From contig NZ_CANNBW010000017.1 in assembly GCF_947502995.1 (NCBI RefSeq), forward strand, positions 1-64,000: a DNA stretch of 64,000 nt, in the 5' to 3' direction. Of the stretch, positions 36,223 to 45,341 are shown one piece after another. The notes beneath the pieces are model-generated. The model worked only from the letters and a program-made list of their open reading frames with translations, made no database searches and had not been told where the DNA came from. Source of the DNA: an uncultured Tenacibaculum sp. (GTDB lineage Bacteria > Bacteroidota > Bacteroidia > Flavobacteriales > Flavobacteriaceae). Position numbers and translations under genes: made by a program. How positions within the stretch are numbered: position 1 is the stretch's first letter; each line of letters starts with the position of its first letter.

Positions 36223-37023
36223 ATGAATAATAAAAAGAAATTAAAAGTAACGTTTTTAGGAACAGGTACATCAACTGGTGTTCCTATGATAGCAAGTAAG
36301 AATCCGGTACGATTTTCAGAAGACGAAAGAGATAAAAGATTAAGAGCTTCAATTGTCTTTTCTTGGGAAGATAATAATGAAGAGATTAATTATATTATCG
36401 ATTGTGGACCAGATTTCCGTCAGCAAATGATTAAAGCAAATATTGAATCAATAAAAGGTATTTTATTTACTCATGAGCATGCAGATCATATTGCGGGTTT
36501 TGATGAAATAAGACCATATTATTATCAAATGGGGCCAGTCCCAATTTACAGTGATAGCAGAGTTTTAAAATCACTTGAAAAACGTTATGAGTATATTTTT
36601 ACGACAGAGAATAGATATCCTTCAGCTCCTGAAGTTAAACCTACTATCATTTCAGAAAAAGATCAGTTTCAATTTCATGGAGTAGAAGTAAAGCCGATAA
36701 AAGTAATGCATGGAGATTTACCAATTTTAGGATATCGCTTTGGTAATATTGCTTATTTAACAGATGTGAAAACTATTCCTGTTGAGGAAAAGGAAAAGTT
36801 AAAAGATTTAGATATTTTAATAACAACTGCTTTACGTTTAGAGCCTCATAAGACTCATGCTACTTTAAATGAAGCTCTAGAGTTAGTAGAAGAATTAAAG
36901 CCTAAAAAGGCATATTTTAGTCATATCAGTGAGTTGTTGGGGTTTCATGCAGATATAGAAAAGGACTTACCTGAAAATGTTTTTTTAGCTTACGATGGTT
37001 TAGAAATAACTAGTTGCGATTAA
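36223..37023 (+). CDS. MBL-fold metallo-hydrolase (PhnP-like)
   Basis: The protein has 266 residues from the ATG at 36223. The beta-lactamase-fold metal motif is LFTHEHADHIAGFDE, with FLGTGTSTGVPMI at the N-terminus, ADHI and later His in VMHGDLPILGYR, DVK and SHISELLGFH. The arrangement is that of PhnP-type phosphodiesterases. The substrate is unknown; a cyclic phosphate or nucleotide is a family-based guess. Two metals are expected. The protein is cytosolic. Confidence 0.85.
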   Translation: MNNKKKLKVTFLGTGTSTGVPMIASKNPVRFSEDERDKRLRASIVFSWEDNNEEINYIIDCGPDFRQQMIKANIESIKGILFTHEHADHIAGFDEIRPYYYQMGPVPIYSDSRVLKSLEKRYEYIFTTENRYPSAPEVKPTIISEKDQFQFHGVEVKPIKVMHGDLPILGYRFGNIAYLTDVKTIPVEEKEKLKDLDILITTALRLEPHKTHATLNEALELVEELKPKKAYFSHISELLGFHADIEKDLPENVFLAYDGLEITSCD

Positions 37024-37151
37024 TTTTTGAATCAAAATACATTTTAAGTTACTACAAATATTTGTTTTCAAACTACGGAAATTAATTTCATAATTTTTTT
37101 GAGTAAAAGTGCTTCTACTTTTGAAGTGTAAATTATTAATCAATTTAAATT

Positions 37152-37661
37152 ATGAAAAAAGTATTTTTAACTATTGCAATGTTAACATTTGGTTTTGCAA
37201 TTAGTGCTCAAAATTCAAATGAAAAGAAAACTAATACCCAAACTGAAAAAGGTAAATTTATTATTGAAGCTAATACAGGTTCTAATACTACAGGAAATAC
37301 CGGGTTTTATTTAAGATCTACTGATGGTAATACATCTTTTGCAGTTGGTTTAGATGGAGGTTACTTTTTTATGGACAATTTTGCAGTTAAAACAGGATTA
37401 GGATATAATGATGGAAATGAAGCTTTTGTTTATAAAATAGGAGCAGAGTATTACATAGAAGGACAGTTTCCTGTGGGGATAGATTTTACAGGAACTTCGT
37501 TTTCTGGGGGAAGTGAAAACTGGATTGGAGTTCAAGGAGGTTATGCTTATTTTATAGGAGATAAAGTGAGTATTAAACCTACAGTTCGTTATAATATTGG
37601 TTTAGATGACGGGCAAAAAGGAGTTTTCCAAGGTTTAATTGGTTTTGCTCTTTATTTATAA
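37152..37661 (+). CDS. Small outer-membrane beta-barrel protein
   Basis: This 169-residue protein has a signal peptide ending near AISAQN. The mature protein has alternating strands with glycine/aromatic residues (FAVGLDGGYFFMDNF, GVQGGYAYFIGDK) and ends in GLIGFALYL, a terminal aromatic/leucine strand expected of an eight-stranded barrel (OmpW/OmpX-like size). Monocistronic, with a terminator. Function unknown. Confidence 0.8.
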   Translation: MKKVFLTIAMLTFGFAISAQNSNEKKTNTQTEKGKFIIEANTGSNTTGNTGFYLRSTDGNTSFAVGLDGGYFFMDNFAVKTGLGYNDGNEAFVYKIGAEYYIEGQFPVGIDFTGTSFSGGSENWIGVQGGYAYFIGDKVSIKPTVRYNIGLDDGQKGVFQGLIGFALYL

Positions 37662-37684
37662 AACGAATATTTATATCTGAAAAT

Positions 37685-37713
37685 AAAAGTCAGGGGAATT
37701 TCTCTGGCTTTTT
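37685..37713 (+). terminator. Terminator of the small beta-barrel gene
   Basis: AAAAGTCAG pairs with CTGGCTTTT (one G-T pair) around a short loop, followed by T. Confidence 0.75.
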
Positions 37714-37735
37714 ATTCTCAGATTTCATTTATTAG

Positions 37736-38083
37736 TTACTTAACTGAAATTAACTTTGTTCTAGATATCGAATCATGACCATTTTGTCCGCATAAAAAAG
37801 ATAAAATATCGAAAGGATTTAAACGAAGTACAGATCTCCAAAAAATTCTTAAAGAAGAAGGTTTCTTATTATTTAACCCGATAACTTTTGTTTTGGTAAT
37901 TAATTTACCCAAAGTTTGCCCATTATTAAAAGACTCTAAAAAGAAATAATACGAGATGTAAACGACCAAATAGAGAAACTGAGTAGGGTAAAAGAATATA
38001 CTGAAAAATATAGTAATACATATAATTACCATATAATCAATTGTATGATTAATTATTCTTGCTCCTTTATTAATATCGCTCAT
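37736..38083 (-). CDS. RDD family membrane protein
   Basis: This 115-residue protein has the RDD pattern: ARIINHTIDYMVI (Arg and Asp of the first helix), a second hydrophobic stretch, then GQTLGKLITKTKVIG and a conserved WRSVLRLNPFD. It is shorter than many RDD proteins but all core motifs are present. Some RDD proteins act as Na+/H+ antiporters or sorting factors; the role here is unknown. Confidence 0.85.
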   Translation of the reverse strand: MSDINKGARIINHTIDYMVIICITIFFSIFFYPTQFLYLVVYISYYFFLESFNNGQTLGKLITKTKVIGLNNKKPSSLRIFWRSVLRLNPFDILSFLCGQNGHDSISRTKLISVK

Positions 38084-38133
38084 AGTTCTTTTGCAAATCT
38101 AAACAAAGTTTAATTTAGATGATGATATAAAAC

Positions 38134-38162
38134 AAAAAAACCATCAATAAATTGACGGCTTT
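38134..38162 (-). terminator. Terminator of the third TonB_C gene
   Basis: On the minus strand AAAGCCGTCAA pairs with TTGATGGTTTT (two G-T pairs) around a four-base loop and runs into T. Confidence 0.75.
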
Positions 38163-38183
38163 TAAAAATGATATATTTTGATA

Positions 38184-38894
38184 TTAATTATCTTCCAAAG
38201 AGAAATTAATTGGGAATCCGTACTTTACAGAAACTGGCTTACCATCTTTAGTAGCTGGAGTAAATTTTGGTAAATTAGAAACCACACGAACAGCTTCATC
38301 ATTTAATATTTTACCTCCTTTAGGCCCTAAAGTCTTAATGTTAGTAACATTTCCATTTTTGTCAATAATAAAACGTACCCAAACTTCTCCTTCTTGCTTA
38401 TTTAATAAAGCTTCATTAGGATAAACGAAATATTCTTGGATATGTTTAATCATTTCAGTGTTAAAACAATCTAATTGATCTCCATCATTGTTACAGTTTG
38501 GGAAAGCAGGAATTGCATCTACTGTAGCAAATTTTTGAGCTTTTCTTAATTCTTCTCTCGATAAGCTGTTTTTTAGAGCAGCTATATTAGTTTTTATTTT
38601 AAGAGATTTAAGATTGTTGGTACCTTGAACTGTAGATATACCAGAACTATTTAACGTATTAGCTTCTGATGCTGCATTCTTTTTACGTCTCTTTAAAAAA
38701 CGTTTTTTTGAAGCAGATACTCTTACACTAATTTGTCTAGTTTTTTTATCTTTCTTATTAGTTGTTTGTTTAACTGTACATTTAGTAATACTGTTTAAAT
38801 CTTCAACTAAATTTTCCTCTGTGTCGCATGTTTCTTTCTGAGACCACACTAAGGTAGTCACCATTAGAAAAGATAAGTATACTATTTTTTTCAT
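38184..38894 (-). CDS. Secreted TonB C-terminal domain protein, third paralog
   Basis: This 236-residue protein has a signal peptide ending near LVWSQK. It has the same plan as the pair at 15.7-17.6 kb: ETCDTEEN, DLNSITKC, a basic block (KKRFLKRRKKN), AFPNC with a partner CF, then one TonB_C domain (GEVWVRFIIDKNGNV, LPKFTPATKDGKPVSVKYG, PINF). It sits alone, 20 kb from its paralogs. See the separate finding on cysteine pairs and the missing membrane anchor. Confidence 0.8.
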   Translation of the reverse strand: MKKIVYLSFLMVTTLVWSQKETCDTEENLVEDLNSITKCTVKQTTNKKDKKTRQISVRVSASKKRFLKRRKKNAASEANTLNSSGISTVQGTNNLKSLKIKTNIAALKNSLSREELRKAQKFATVDAIPAFPNCNNDGDQLDCFNTEMIKHIQEYFVYPNEALLNKQEGEVWVRFIIDKNGNVTNIKTLGPKGGKILNDEAVRVVSNLPKFTPATKDGKPVSVKYGFPINFSLEDN

Positions 38895-39049
38895 AAGTTG
38901 GGGATTAATAATTTACACACATTTATGACCCATTTATATCCCGTAAGTCACATTCATAACGAGTTAGACTTGTAAATGTTTCATAACTTACATCAAATTA
39001 AAGAAAAATATAAGTTAAAAAATGTTAAACATCGATAAACGGTTGAAAT

Positions 39050-40132
39050 TTAACTGTTATTGGTAATTTTCAATAGTTTATCGGCGCTAAAAAAAGGAGT
39101 AGTTTTACCTGAGTTTAATTGAAGAATTTCTTTTTTTAATTGATCATTAACCTCAGGATTTTCATAGAAACGTCTTTTTAATTCTTGTTCTATTGTTGAA
39201 AAAAGCCAGTGTTTATTTTGATTATTTCTTCTTTTATTAAAATAACCAGTTTTTTTAGCTGAATCGATATAAGAAAGTATCATTTGATAAATAGCATCTA
39301 TACCAGAATTTTTAAGAGCACTTGCAGTTAATACTTTTGGTTGCCAACCATTTTCTTTTGGAGGATATAAATGCAAAGCTCTGTTAAATTCAACTTTAGC
39401 AATTTTAGCATTTTTTACATTATCGCCATCAGCTTTATTAATAACAATAGCATCTGCCATTTCTATAATTCCTCTTTTAATTCCTTGTAATTCATCACCT
39501 GCGCCAGATAGTTTCAGTAACAAGAAAAAATCAACCATAGAATGTACAGCAGTTTCACTCTGCCCAACGCCAACAGTTTCAATAATAATTGTATCAAAAC
39601 CTGCAGCTTCACATAAAATTATACTTTCTCTAGTTTTTTGTGCAACACCACCAAGTGAAGTTCCAGAAGGAGAAGGACGAATAAAAGCATTTTTATCAAC
39701 CACAAGTTGTTCCATTCTGGTTTTATCACCTAAAATACTTCCTTTATTAATTGAACTACTCGGGTCTACAGCTAAAACAGCTACTTTTTTGCCTATTGAA
39801 GTTAAATGTTTACCAAAACTTTCAATAAAAGTACTTTTTCCAACACCAGGAACTCCAGTAATACCAATGCGAACAGATGTATTGGCATGAGGTAAACACG
39901 CATTTAAAATTTCATTTGCTTTTTGTTGATGTCTTTTATTAGTACTTTCAATTAAAGTAATAGCTCTACTTAAAAATGTAATATCACCTTGAAGGATTTT
40001 TGCTACAAATTCTTGAGTATTTATTTTTTTTCTTCTGTTTAATTTTATTTTTTCAGCAGAAGTTTTGCTTGTAGTTTCAGGTTGTGAAACTCCATCTTTT
40101 TCCGATAAATTTGATTTTGAATTAGTTGCCAT
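39050..40132 (-). CDS. meaB: Methylmalonyl-CoA mutase-associated GTPase MeaB
   Basis: This 360-residue G3E-family GTPase protects and reloads B12-dependent methylmalonyl-CoA mutase. P-loop GVPGVGKSTFIESFG, DPSSS, the metal/switch region ETVGVGQSE and NKADGDN are all present. An extra N-terminal stretch of about 40 polar residues is not part of the GTPase core. The mutase genes are not in this window. It is divergent from an ECF sigma module. Confidence 0.93.
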   Translation of the reverse strand: MATNSKSNLSEKDGVSQPETTSKTSAEKIKLNRRKKINTQEFVAKILQGDITFLSRAITLIESTNKRHQQKANEILNACLPHANTSVRIGITGVPGVGKSTFIESFGKHLTSIGKKVAVLAVDPSSSINKGSILGDKTRMEQLVVDKNAFIRPSPSGTSLGGVAQKTRESIILCEAAGFDTIIIETVGVGQSETAVHSMVDFFLLLKLSGAGDELQGIKRGIIEMADAIVINKADGDNVKNAKIAKVEFNRALHLYPPKENGWQPKVLTASALKNSGIDAIYQMILSYIDSAKKTGYFNKRRNNQNKHWLFSTIEQELKRRFYENPEVNDQLKKEILQLNSGKTTPFFSADKLLKITNNS

Positions 40133-40235
40133 AAATCAAGGTGTGCATCATTCTATTTGTAAATTTAGAAATAAAAAATTATCCAAAATGCAACGCGCTA
40201 AAAAATGTGTCGTCTTTAAGACAAGAAATCAATAA

Positions 40236-40796
40236 ATGAAATCAACTAAACAATTTCATCAAAAATTAATCCGTGCTTGTCAGAAGCGCGATAAAAAAGC
40301 ACAGTTACAACTTTATAAGAGTTATAGTAAAGCTATGTTTTTGGTTGCGTATAGGTATGTAAATGATCAATTCTTGGCTGAAGATATTATGCAAGAAGCT
40401 TTTATAAAAGCATTTAAATATATAGGTAATTATAAAGGAGAAGTAAGTTTTGGTGCTTGGTTAAAAAAAATAGTAATCAATCAAAGTATCGATGAACTTA
40501 AGAAGAAAAAATTGGTTATGGTTTCTATAAATTCTGGAATATACAGAGAGTTAGAAGATGAAAATGATTGGGAAGTAGATAATTCGATAACATCAGAAAT
40601 GATAATTGAAGCAATAAATAAACAAAAAGATAAATACAGATTGGTACTCACCTTATACTTGCTAGAAGGTTACGACCATAAAGAAATCTCAGAAATTTTA
40701 GGAATTACAGAAGTAACTTCTAGAACACATTTAATGAGAGGAAAAAAGTTAATAAAAGAACATTTAAAATTAACAAACTATGCCGAAGGATATTAG
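40236..40796 (+). CDS. ECF RNA polymerase sigma factor (sigma-70 family)
   Basis: The protein has 186 residues. Region 2 is FLAEDIMQEAFIKAFKYIG with FGAWLKKIVINQSIDELKK. Region 4 is YLLEGYDHKEISEILGITEVT followed by SRTHLMRGKKLIKEHL (key part EGYDHKEISEILGI). It overlaps the next gene by 17 bases, typical of sigma/anti-sigma coupling. It is a second ECF module, six kilobases from the first and of different composition. Confidence 0.93.
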   Translation: MKSTKQFHQKLIRACQKRDKKAQLQLYKSYSKAMFLVAYRYVNDQFLAEDIMQEAFIKAFKYIGNYKGEVSFGAWLKKIVINQSIDELKKKKLVMVSINSGIYRELEDENDWEVDNSITSEMIIEAINKQKDKYRLVLTLYLLEGYDHKEISEILGITEVTSRTHLMRGKKLIKEHLKLTNYAEGY

Positions 40797-41331
40797 AAAC
40801 TTAGTAAAAGACTTTCAGGAAGAAAATATTGAGTTATCTCAAAATCATGAAGGAAAGTTTTTAAATAAATTGGAAGAAGCATTTCCAGAGGAAAAGAAAT
40901 CATATCGATGGTTGTATGCAGTTGCATCTATAGTTGTTTTACTAGGTTTAGGAATTAAATTTTATCCTGGTTTAGTAAAAGATCAACCAAAAGAAAATGA
41001 AGTATTAGAACAAGTAAGCTTAGGAGAAATTTCTCCTGAAATGAAAAAAATAGAAGATTATTATTTAACAGCTATAAATTATGAAATAGCTAGTTTAAAT
41101 GTTACTCCAGATAATAAGGCCTTATTGGATGAGTATTTTGAGAAGATTAGTAAACTAGATACAGATTATAAGAGGTTAAATCAGAAGTTAAAAACGGATG
41201 GTATTACCAATGAAATAATCAATTCTTTAATCACCAATCTTCAATTACGTTTACAACTTTTAATTCATTTGAAAGATCAATTAAGTGATCTTCAATCTAA
41301 AGAAAATAAAAATGAAAATATCACTATATAA
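40780..41331 (+). CDS. Single-pass membrane protein, probable anti-sigma factor
   Basis: This 183-residue protein has a polar N-terminus (about 1-45), one membrane helix near 46-62 (AVASIVVLLGLGIKF) and a long extracytoplasmic helical region with repeated Leu/Lys. Overlap with the sigma gene and topology support an anti-sigma role. No zinc motif is visible. It also overlaps the next gene by 20 bases, so all three are tightly coupled. Confidence 0.65.
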   Translation: MPKDIRNLVKDFQEENIELSQNHEGKFLNKLEEAFPEEKKSYRWLYAVASIVVLLGLGIKFYPGLVKDQPKENEVLEQVSLGEISPEMKKIEDYYLTAINYEIASLNVTPDNKALLDEYFEKISKLDTDYKRLNQKLKTDGITNEIINSLITNLQLRLQLLIHLKDQLSDLQSKENKNENITI

Positions 41332-42325
41332 AATAACAGCAGCAGTATTCACACTAAGTACATTTCTTGTATTTAGTCAGAAAAAAGACAATAATTTTAA
41401 AGAAGAATTTAAAGTAAAGTCTGATGTAGTTATTGATATCAATACAAGACATTCGGATATTCAAATAGAAACCTGGAACAAAAATAAAGTAGTAGTAGAA
41501 GCTTTTATGATGGTGGAAGGTGAAGAGGTGACTGAAGAAATGAAAGATCACTTTTATGAGAAGTGGGATTTTGATGTTCATGGTAACAGTAAGAAAATAA
41601 CAGTTAAATCAAGAACTAATCCTAGCTTTAATTTTCACTCATTCAATTTTGATGATCCAGACTATAGTTTTATCGTTAACGATTTATCAGATTATTCAAT
41701 TGGTAGCTTAGATGTTTTAGATTCAATAGATTTTATAATGCCTCCTTTGCCACCAGAACCACCAATGATTTCAGGAGTTATTGCGCCTCCAGCACCACCG
41801 ATGCCACCTTTTACGACATTTAAAATGTATACAGAATTTGATTTTGAGGAATATAAAAAAGATAAGAATTATTTAAAACGTTGGAAAGAAGAAAATAAAG
41901 AAGCGCTTGGGGAAAATGCTAAAGTGAAAATAGGAGACAAATCTATTTCTATAACGACAGACGATTCTAACATTACAATGTCTGGCTCAATAAATGGAGA
42001 TCAAGATTTAATGATTTTTCTTAAAGATAGAGAAGAAAATAAAAAAGAACGAGAAAAGAAAATGAAAGCTTATCAGAAAGAGTGGAAAGAAAAGTCAAAA
42101 AAATTAATAGAAAAAGCTCAAAAACAATTAAAGAAAAATCAAGAAAAATTAGAAAAACAACTTAAAAAAATAGAAAAGCAAAAGAAGGAGCGCAAGAAAA
42201 TTCAAATGGTTTTAAAAGATAGAAGTAAATTAAAAATTAAAAGATTAATTGTAATAAGAGCTCCAAAGAATGCAAAATTCAATATGAATGTGAAATATGG
42301 AGAATTGAGCTTCGGAAATGATTAA
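41312..42325 (+). CDS. Secreted DUF4097-like protein with proline-rich and Lys-rich coiled-coil insertions
   Basis: The ATG at 41312 gives 337 residues with a clean signal peptide (MKISLYKITAAVFTLSTFLVFSQ region); an upstream GTG at 41285 lies inside the previous gene and is not favoured. The N-terminal half (DVVIDINTRHSDIQIETW) and the last 35 residues (IRAPKNAKFNMNVKYGELSF) look like DUF4097 beta segments. Between them lie a proline-rich segment (PPLPPEPP, PPAPPMPPF) and an approximately 90-residue Lys/Glu coiled coil. As third gene of an ECF module it may be the envelope effector or sensor. Confidence 0.7.
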   Translation: MKISLYKITAAVFTLSTFLVFSQKKDNNFKEEFKVKSDVVIDINTRHSDIQIETWNKNKVVVEAFMMVEGEEVTEEMKDHFYEKWDFDVHGNSKKITVKSRTNPSFNFHSFNFDDPDYSFIVNDLSDYSIGSLDVLDSIDFIMPPLPPEPPMISGVIAPPAPPMPPFTTFKMYTEFDFEEYKKDKNYLKRWKEENKEALGENAKVKIGDKSISITTDDSNITMSGSINGDQDLMIFLKDREENKKEREKKMKAYQKEWKEKSKKLIEKAQKQLKKNQEKLEKQLKKIEKQKKERKKIQMVLKDRSKLKIKRLIVIRAPKNAKFNMNVKYGELSFGND

Positions 42326-42353
42326 AACATAGATTACTGTATATTTATATTTC

Positions 42354-42387
42354 AAGGTTAATGATCTAACAATCATTAACCTTTTTT
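42354..42387 (+). terminator. Terminator of the second ECF module
   Basis: A perfect 12-bp stem (AAGGTTAATGAT with ATCATTAACCTT) has a six-base loop and is followed by TTTTTT. Confidence 0.9.
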
Positions 42388-42591
42388 ATTTCTTTAGAAG
42401 AAATAAAGAATATGGTTTTAAGTGATATAATATTTCAATAGCTCACTAGAATTATTGTTGACAATGTTTAATTTTAAACATTGTGTATCCCTTGTAAATA
42501 CTCAAAATATCTTAAAATTACTTTTTTAAAAAAATTATGATTTCACTTTGTTAAAAGTACCTATATTTACATTTCAAAATAGTGTAATCTA

Positions 42592-44073
42592 ATGGAGCTA
42601 TACAAAGAAAATCAACTGAAAATTTATAATTCACTTTCTAAATCTAAAGAAGTATTTGAAACCGTAACAGAAGGAAGAGTAGGAATGTATGTTTGTGGGC
42701 CAACAGTATACAGTAACGTACATTTAGGAAACTTAAGAACATTTATGTCGTTCGACATGGTGTTTAGGTATTTATTACATTTAGGTTACAAAGTTCGTTA
42801 CGTAAGAAATATTACTGATGCAGGACACTTAGAAAGCGATGCAGAAGAAGGTGAAGATAAAATAGCTAAAAAAGCACGATTAGAACAAATAGAGCCAATG
42901 GAAGTTGTACAGCGTTATACTGTAGATTTTCATGATATTACGGCAAAATATAATTTTTTACCTCCAAGTATAGAACCAACAGCTACTGGTCATATTGTTG
43001 AACAAATTGAAATGATTAAAGAAATCATGGATAAAGGTTTAGCTTATGAAGTAAATGGATCTGTTTATTTTGATGTTGTTAAATACAACGAAGAAGGTAA
43101 TAATTACGGGATTTTATCTGGTAGAAATATAGAAGATGCAATTCACAATACAAGAGCTCTAGATGGGCAATCTGAAAAGAAAAATCCTCAAGATTTTGCT
43201 CTTTGGAAACAAGCAAATGAATTTCATATTATGCGTTGGCCTTCGCCTTGGGGAGAAGGATTTCCAGGTTGGCATTTAGAATGTTCTGTTATGAGCTCTA
43301 AATATTTAGGAGATCAAATTGATATTCATGGTGGAGGAATGGATTTAAAATTTCCTCATCACGAATGTGAGATAGCACAATCTCATGCTTGTTCAGGAGT
43401 TCAACCAGTTAATTATTGGATGCATGCTAACATGTTGTTGTTAAACGGACAAAAAATGTCTAAATCAACAGGAAATAGTATCTTACCTGGTGAAATTTTA
43501 ACAGGTGAAAATTCAATTTTAAGTAAAGCTTTCGGGCCTGGAGTAGTGCGTTTTTTCATCATGCAAGCTAATTACAGAAGTGTGTTAGATTTTTCTAACG
43601 ATGGATTATTAGCTTCTGAAAAAGGTTATAATCGTTTAATGGAAGCAGTTTCATTATTAAGTGCCTTAAAAACTAGCGGAAGTTCTTCTTTTGATGTTGT
43701 AAAATGGAGACAAGAATGTTATGATGCTATGAACGATGATTTTAATACACCAATAGCAATAGCAAAACTTTTTGATGCAGTTAAATTCATTAATCAGATT
43801 AAAGATAATAAAGCAACAATAACTTCTGAAGATTTAGAGTTACTAACAAAAACAATGAATGCTTTTGTTTATGATATTTTAGGATTAGTAAATGATGCTA
43901 AAGATCAAGGATCAAATAAACTAGATGGAACAGTAGAGTTATTAATTAAGTTAAGAAAAGAAGCAAGAGAAAATAAAGACTGGGCTTTATCTGATAAAAT
44001 TAGAGATGAATTAGCAGAATTAGGAATTCAGTTAAAAGATGGTAGAGAAGGAACAACGTTTACTGTAAACTAA
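42592..44073 (+). CDS. cysS: Cysteinyl-tRNA synthetase
   Basis: This 493-residue class I synthetase has the zinc/HIGH region [15 protein letters not shown], the zinc ligands WHLECSVM and HHECEIAQ, and KMSKSTGN. Length is normal. It opens a unit with yidD (five bases after the stop) and lgt. A weak -7-like TACATTTC lies about 20 bases before the ATG. Confidence 0.97.
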   Translation: MELYKENQLKIYNSLSKSKEVFETVTEGRVGMYVCGPTVYSNVHLGNLRTFMSFDMVFRYLLHLGYKVRYVRNITDAGHLESDAEEGEDKIAKKARLEQIEPMEVVQRYTVDFHDITAKYNFLPPSIEPTATGHIVEQIEMIKEIMDKGLAYEVNGSVYFDVVKYNEEGNNYGILSGRNIEDAIHNTRALDGQSEKKNPQDFALWKQANEFHIMRWPSPWGEGFPGWHLECSVMSSKYLGDQIDIHGGGMDLKFPHHECEIAQSHACSGVQPVNYWMHANMLLLNGQKMSKSTGNSILPGEILTGENSILSKAFGPGVVRFFIMQANYRSVLDFSNDGLLASEKGYNRLMEAVSLLSALKTSGSSSFDVVKWRQECYDAMNDDFNTPIAIAKLFDAVKFINQIKDNKATITSEDLELLTKTMNAFVYDILGLVNDAKDQGSNKLDGTVELLIKLRKEARENKDWALSDKIRDELAELGIQLKDGREGTTFTVN

Positions 44074-44078
44074 TTTTT

Positions 44079-44324
44079 TTGAAAAAAATACTAATATATC
44101 CGTTCGTTTTATTAATTCGTTTTTATCAAACAGCAATATCTCCATTTACACCTGCTACTTGTAGATATAATCCTACATGTTCAGCTTATACATTAGAAGC
44201 TTTAAAAAAACATGGATTATTTTACGGAGGTTGGTTAGGTTTAAAAAGAATTTTTAGCTGTCATCCTTGGGGTGGAAGTGGTTATGATCCAGTACCGGAA
44301 AAGAAAACAAAAAACAAAAACTAA
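44079..44324 (+). CDS. yidD: Membrane protein insertion efficiency factor YidD
   Basis: This 81-residue protein has the complete YidD signature: [50 protein letters not shown]. Translation must begin at TTG (44079), because no ATG or GTG is available and the family start MKKILI aligns exactly. YidD assists YidC-dependent membrane insertion. It is tightly coupled to cysS. Confidence 0.94.
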   Translation: MKKILIYPFVLLIRFYQTAISPFTPATCRYNPTCSAYTLEALKKHGLFYGGWLGLKRIFSCHPWGGSGYDPVPEKKTKNKN

Positions 44325-44339
44325 ACTTATTTACAATAC

Positions 44340-45197
44340 ATGAATTTTTTAGCAATTACTTGGGATTGGGATCCGGAAATCTTTAACATTGGAGGTTTTA
44401 GTGTCCGTTGGTATAGCTTAATGTTTGTTATAGCATTTATATTAGGAACACATTTAATGAAAAAGATCTTTACGCAAGATGGAATTTCTCATGATAAAAT
44501 GGATCCGTTATTTATGTATACTTTCATATCTATGTTAATAGGTATGCGTTTAGGAGAAGTTTTCTTTTACAATTGGCCAGATTATCAAGATAATCTTTGG
44601 AAAATCATTTTACCTTTTGAAAAAAGGGAAGGAGCTGAAGCTTTTTTTGGTTTAATTAAAGGATGGAAATTTACTGGGATTTCAGGTTTTGCTAGTCATG
44701 GAGCAGCAGTGGCAATACCAATTGCTTTATATTTTTATGCGAAAAAACATTTAAATAAATCTTGGTTATTTATTCTAGATAGAATGGGAATTATGGTTGC
44801 CTTAGCTGGATTTTTCATTAGAATGGGAAATTTTTTCAATTCAGAAATTTATGGAAAATTAACAGGAACGAGTTTTGGTGTAATTTTTAAAAGAGCAGGA
44901 GAGAGATATCCTGCACATCCTACACAATTGTATGAAGCATTTAGTTATTTAGCTTTATTCTTTATCCTTTGGAGATTATACTGGAAAACAGATAAAAAAC
45001 TTAAAGAGGGCTATTTATTTGGAGTTTTTATGGTTGCTTTGTGGTCTTTACGATTTACAATAGAATTTTTAAAGAAGCCTCAAGTAGATGCAAGAGAAGA
45101 TTGGATTTTAATGTTTAACACTGGGCAAGTACTTAGTATTCCTTTAATTTTAATAGGTCTTTGGTTTATTTTTAGAAAACCAAAAGAAACAAATTAA
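44340..45197 (+). CDS. lgt: Prolipoprotein diacylglyceryl transferase
   Basis: This 285-residue inner-membrane enzyme attaches diacylglycerol to lipobox cysteines. Visible marks are FSVRWYSLMF, SGFASHGAAVAI, the signature IRMGNFFNSEIYGK and HPTQLYEAF. About seven membrane helices are seen. It follows yidD by 15 bases. The window has several likely substrates (lipoproteins at 22.1, 24.2, 25.8 and 27.4 kb). Confidence 0.96.
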   Translation: MNFLAITWDWDPEIFNIGGFSVRWYSLMFVIAFILGTHLMKKIFTQDGISHDKMDPLFMYTFISMLIGMRLGEVFFYNWPDYQDNLWKIILPFEKREGAEAFFGLIKGWKFTGISGFASHGAAVAIPIALYFYAKKHLNKSWLFILDRMGIMVALAGFFIRMGNFFNSEIYGKLTGTSFGVIFKRAGERYPAHPTQLYEAFSYLALFFILWRLYWKTDKKLKEGYLFGVFMVALWSLRFTIEFLKKPQVDAREDWILMFNTGQVLSIPLILIGLWFIFRKPKETN

Positions 45198-45222
45198 AAG
45201 CCAGAAAGATTATAAATTAATG

Positions 45223-45260
45223 AAATGCAGAAATACTTTTTAAGTTCTGCATTTTTTTTT
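45223..45260 (+). terminator. Terminator of the cysS-yidD-lgt operon
   Basis: AAATGCAGAA pairs with TTCTGCATTT, followed by nine T. Confidence 0.85.
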
Positions 45261-45341
45261 GCTAAATTTCAACCGTCTAATTTTAATAGTTTATTTAAAA
45301 GCTATTCTATTCATATTTATTAACTAATTACTACAAAATCA

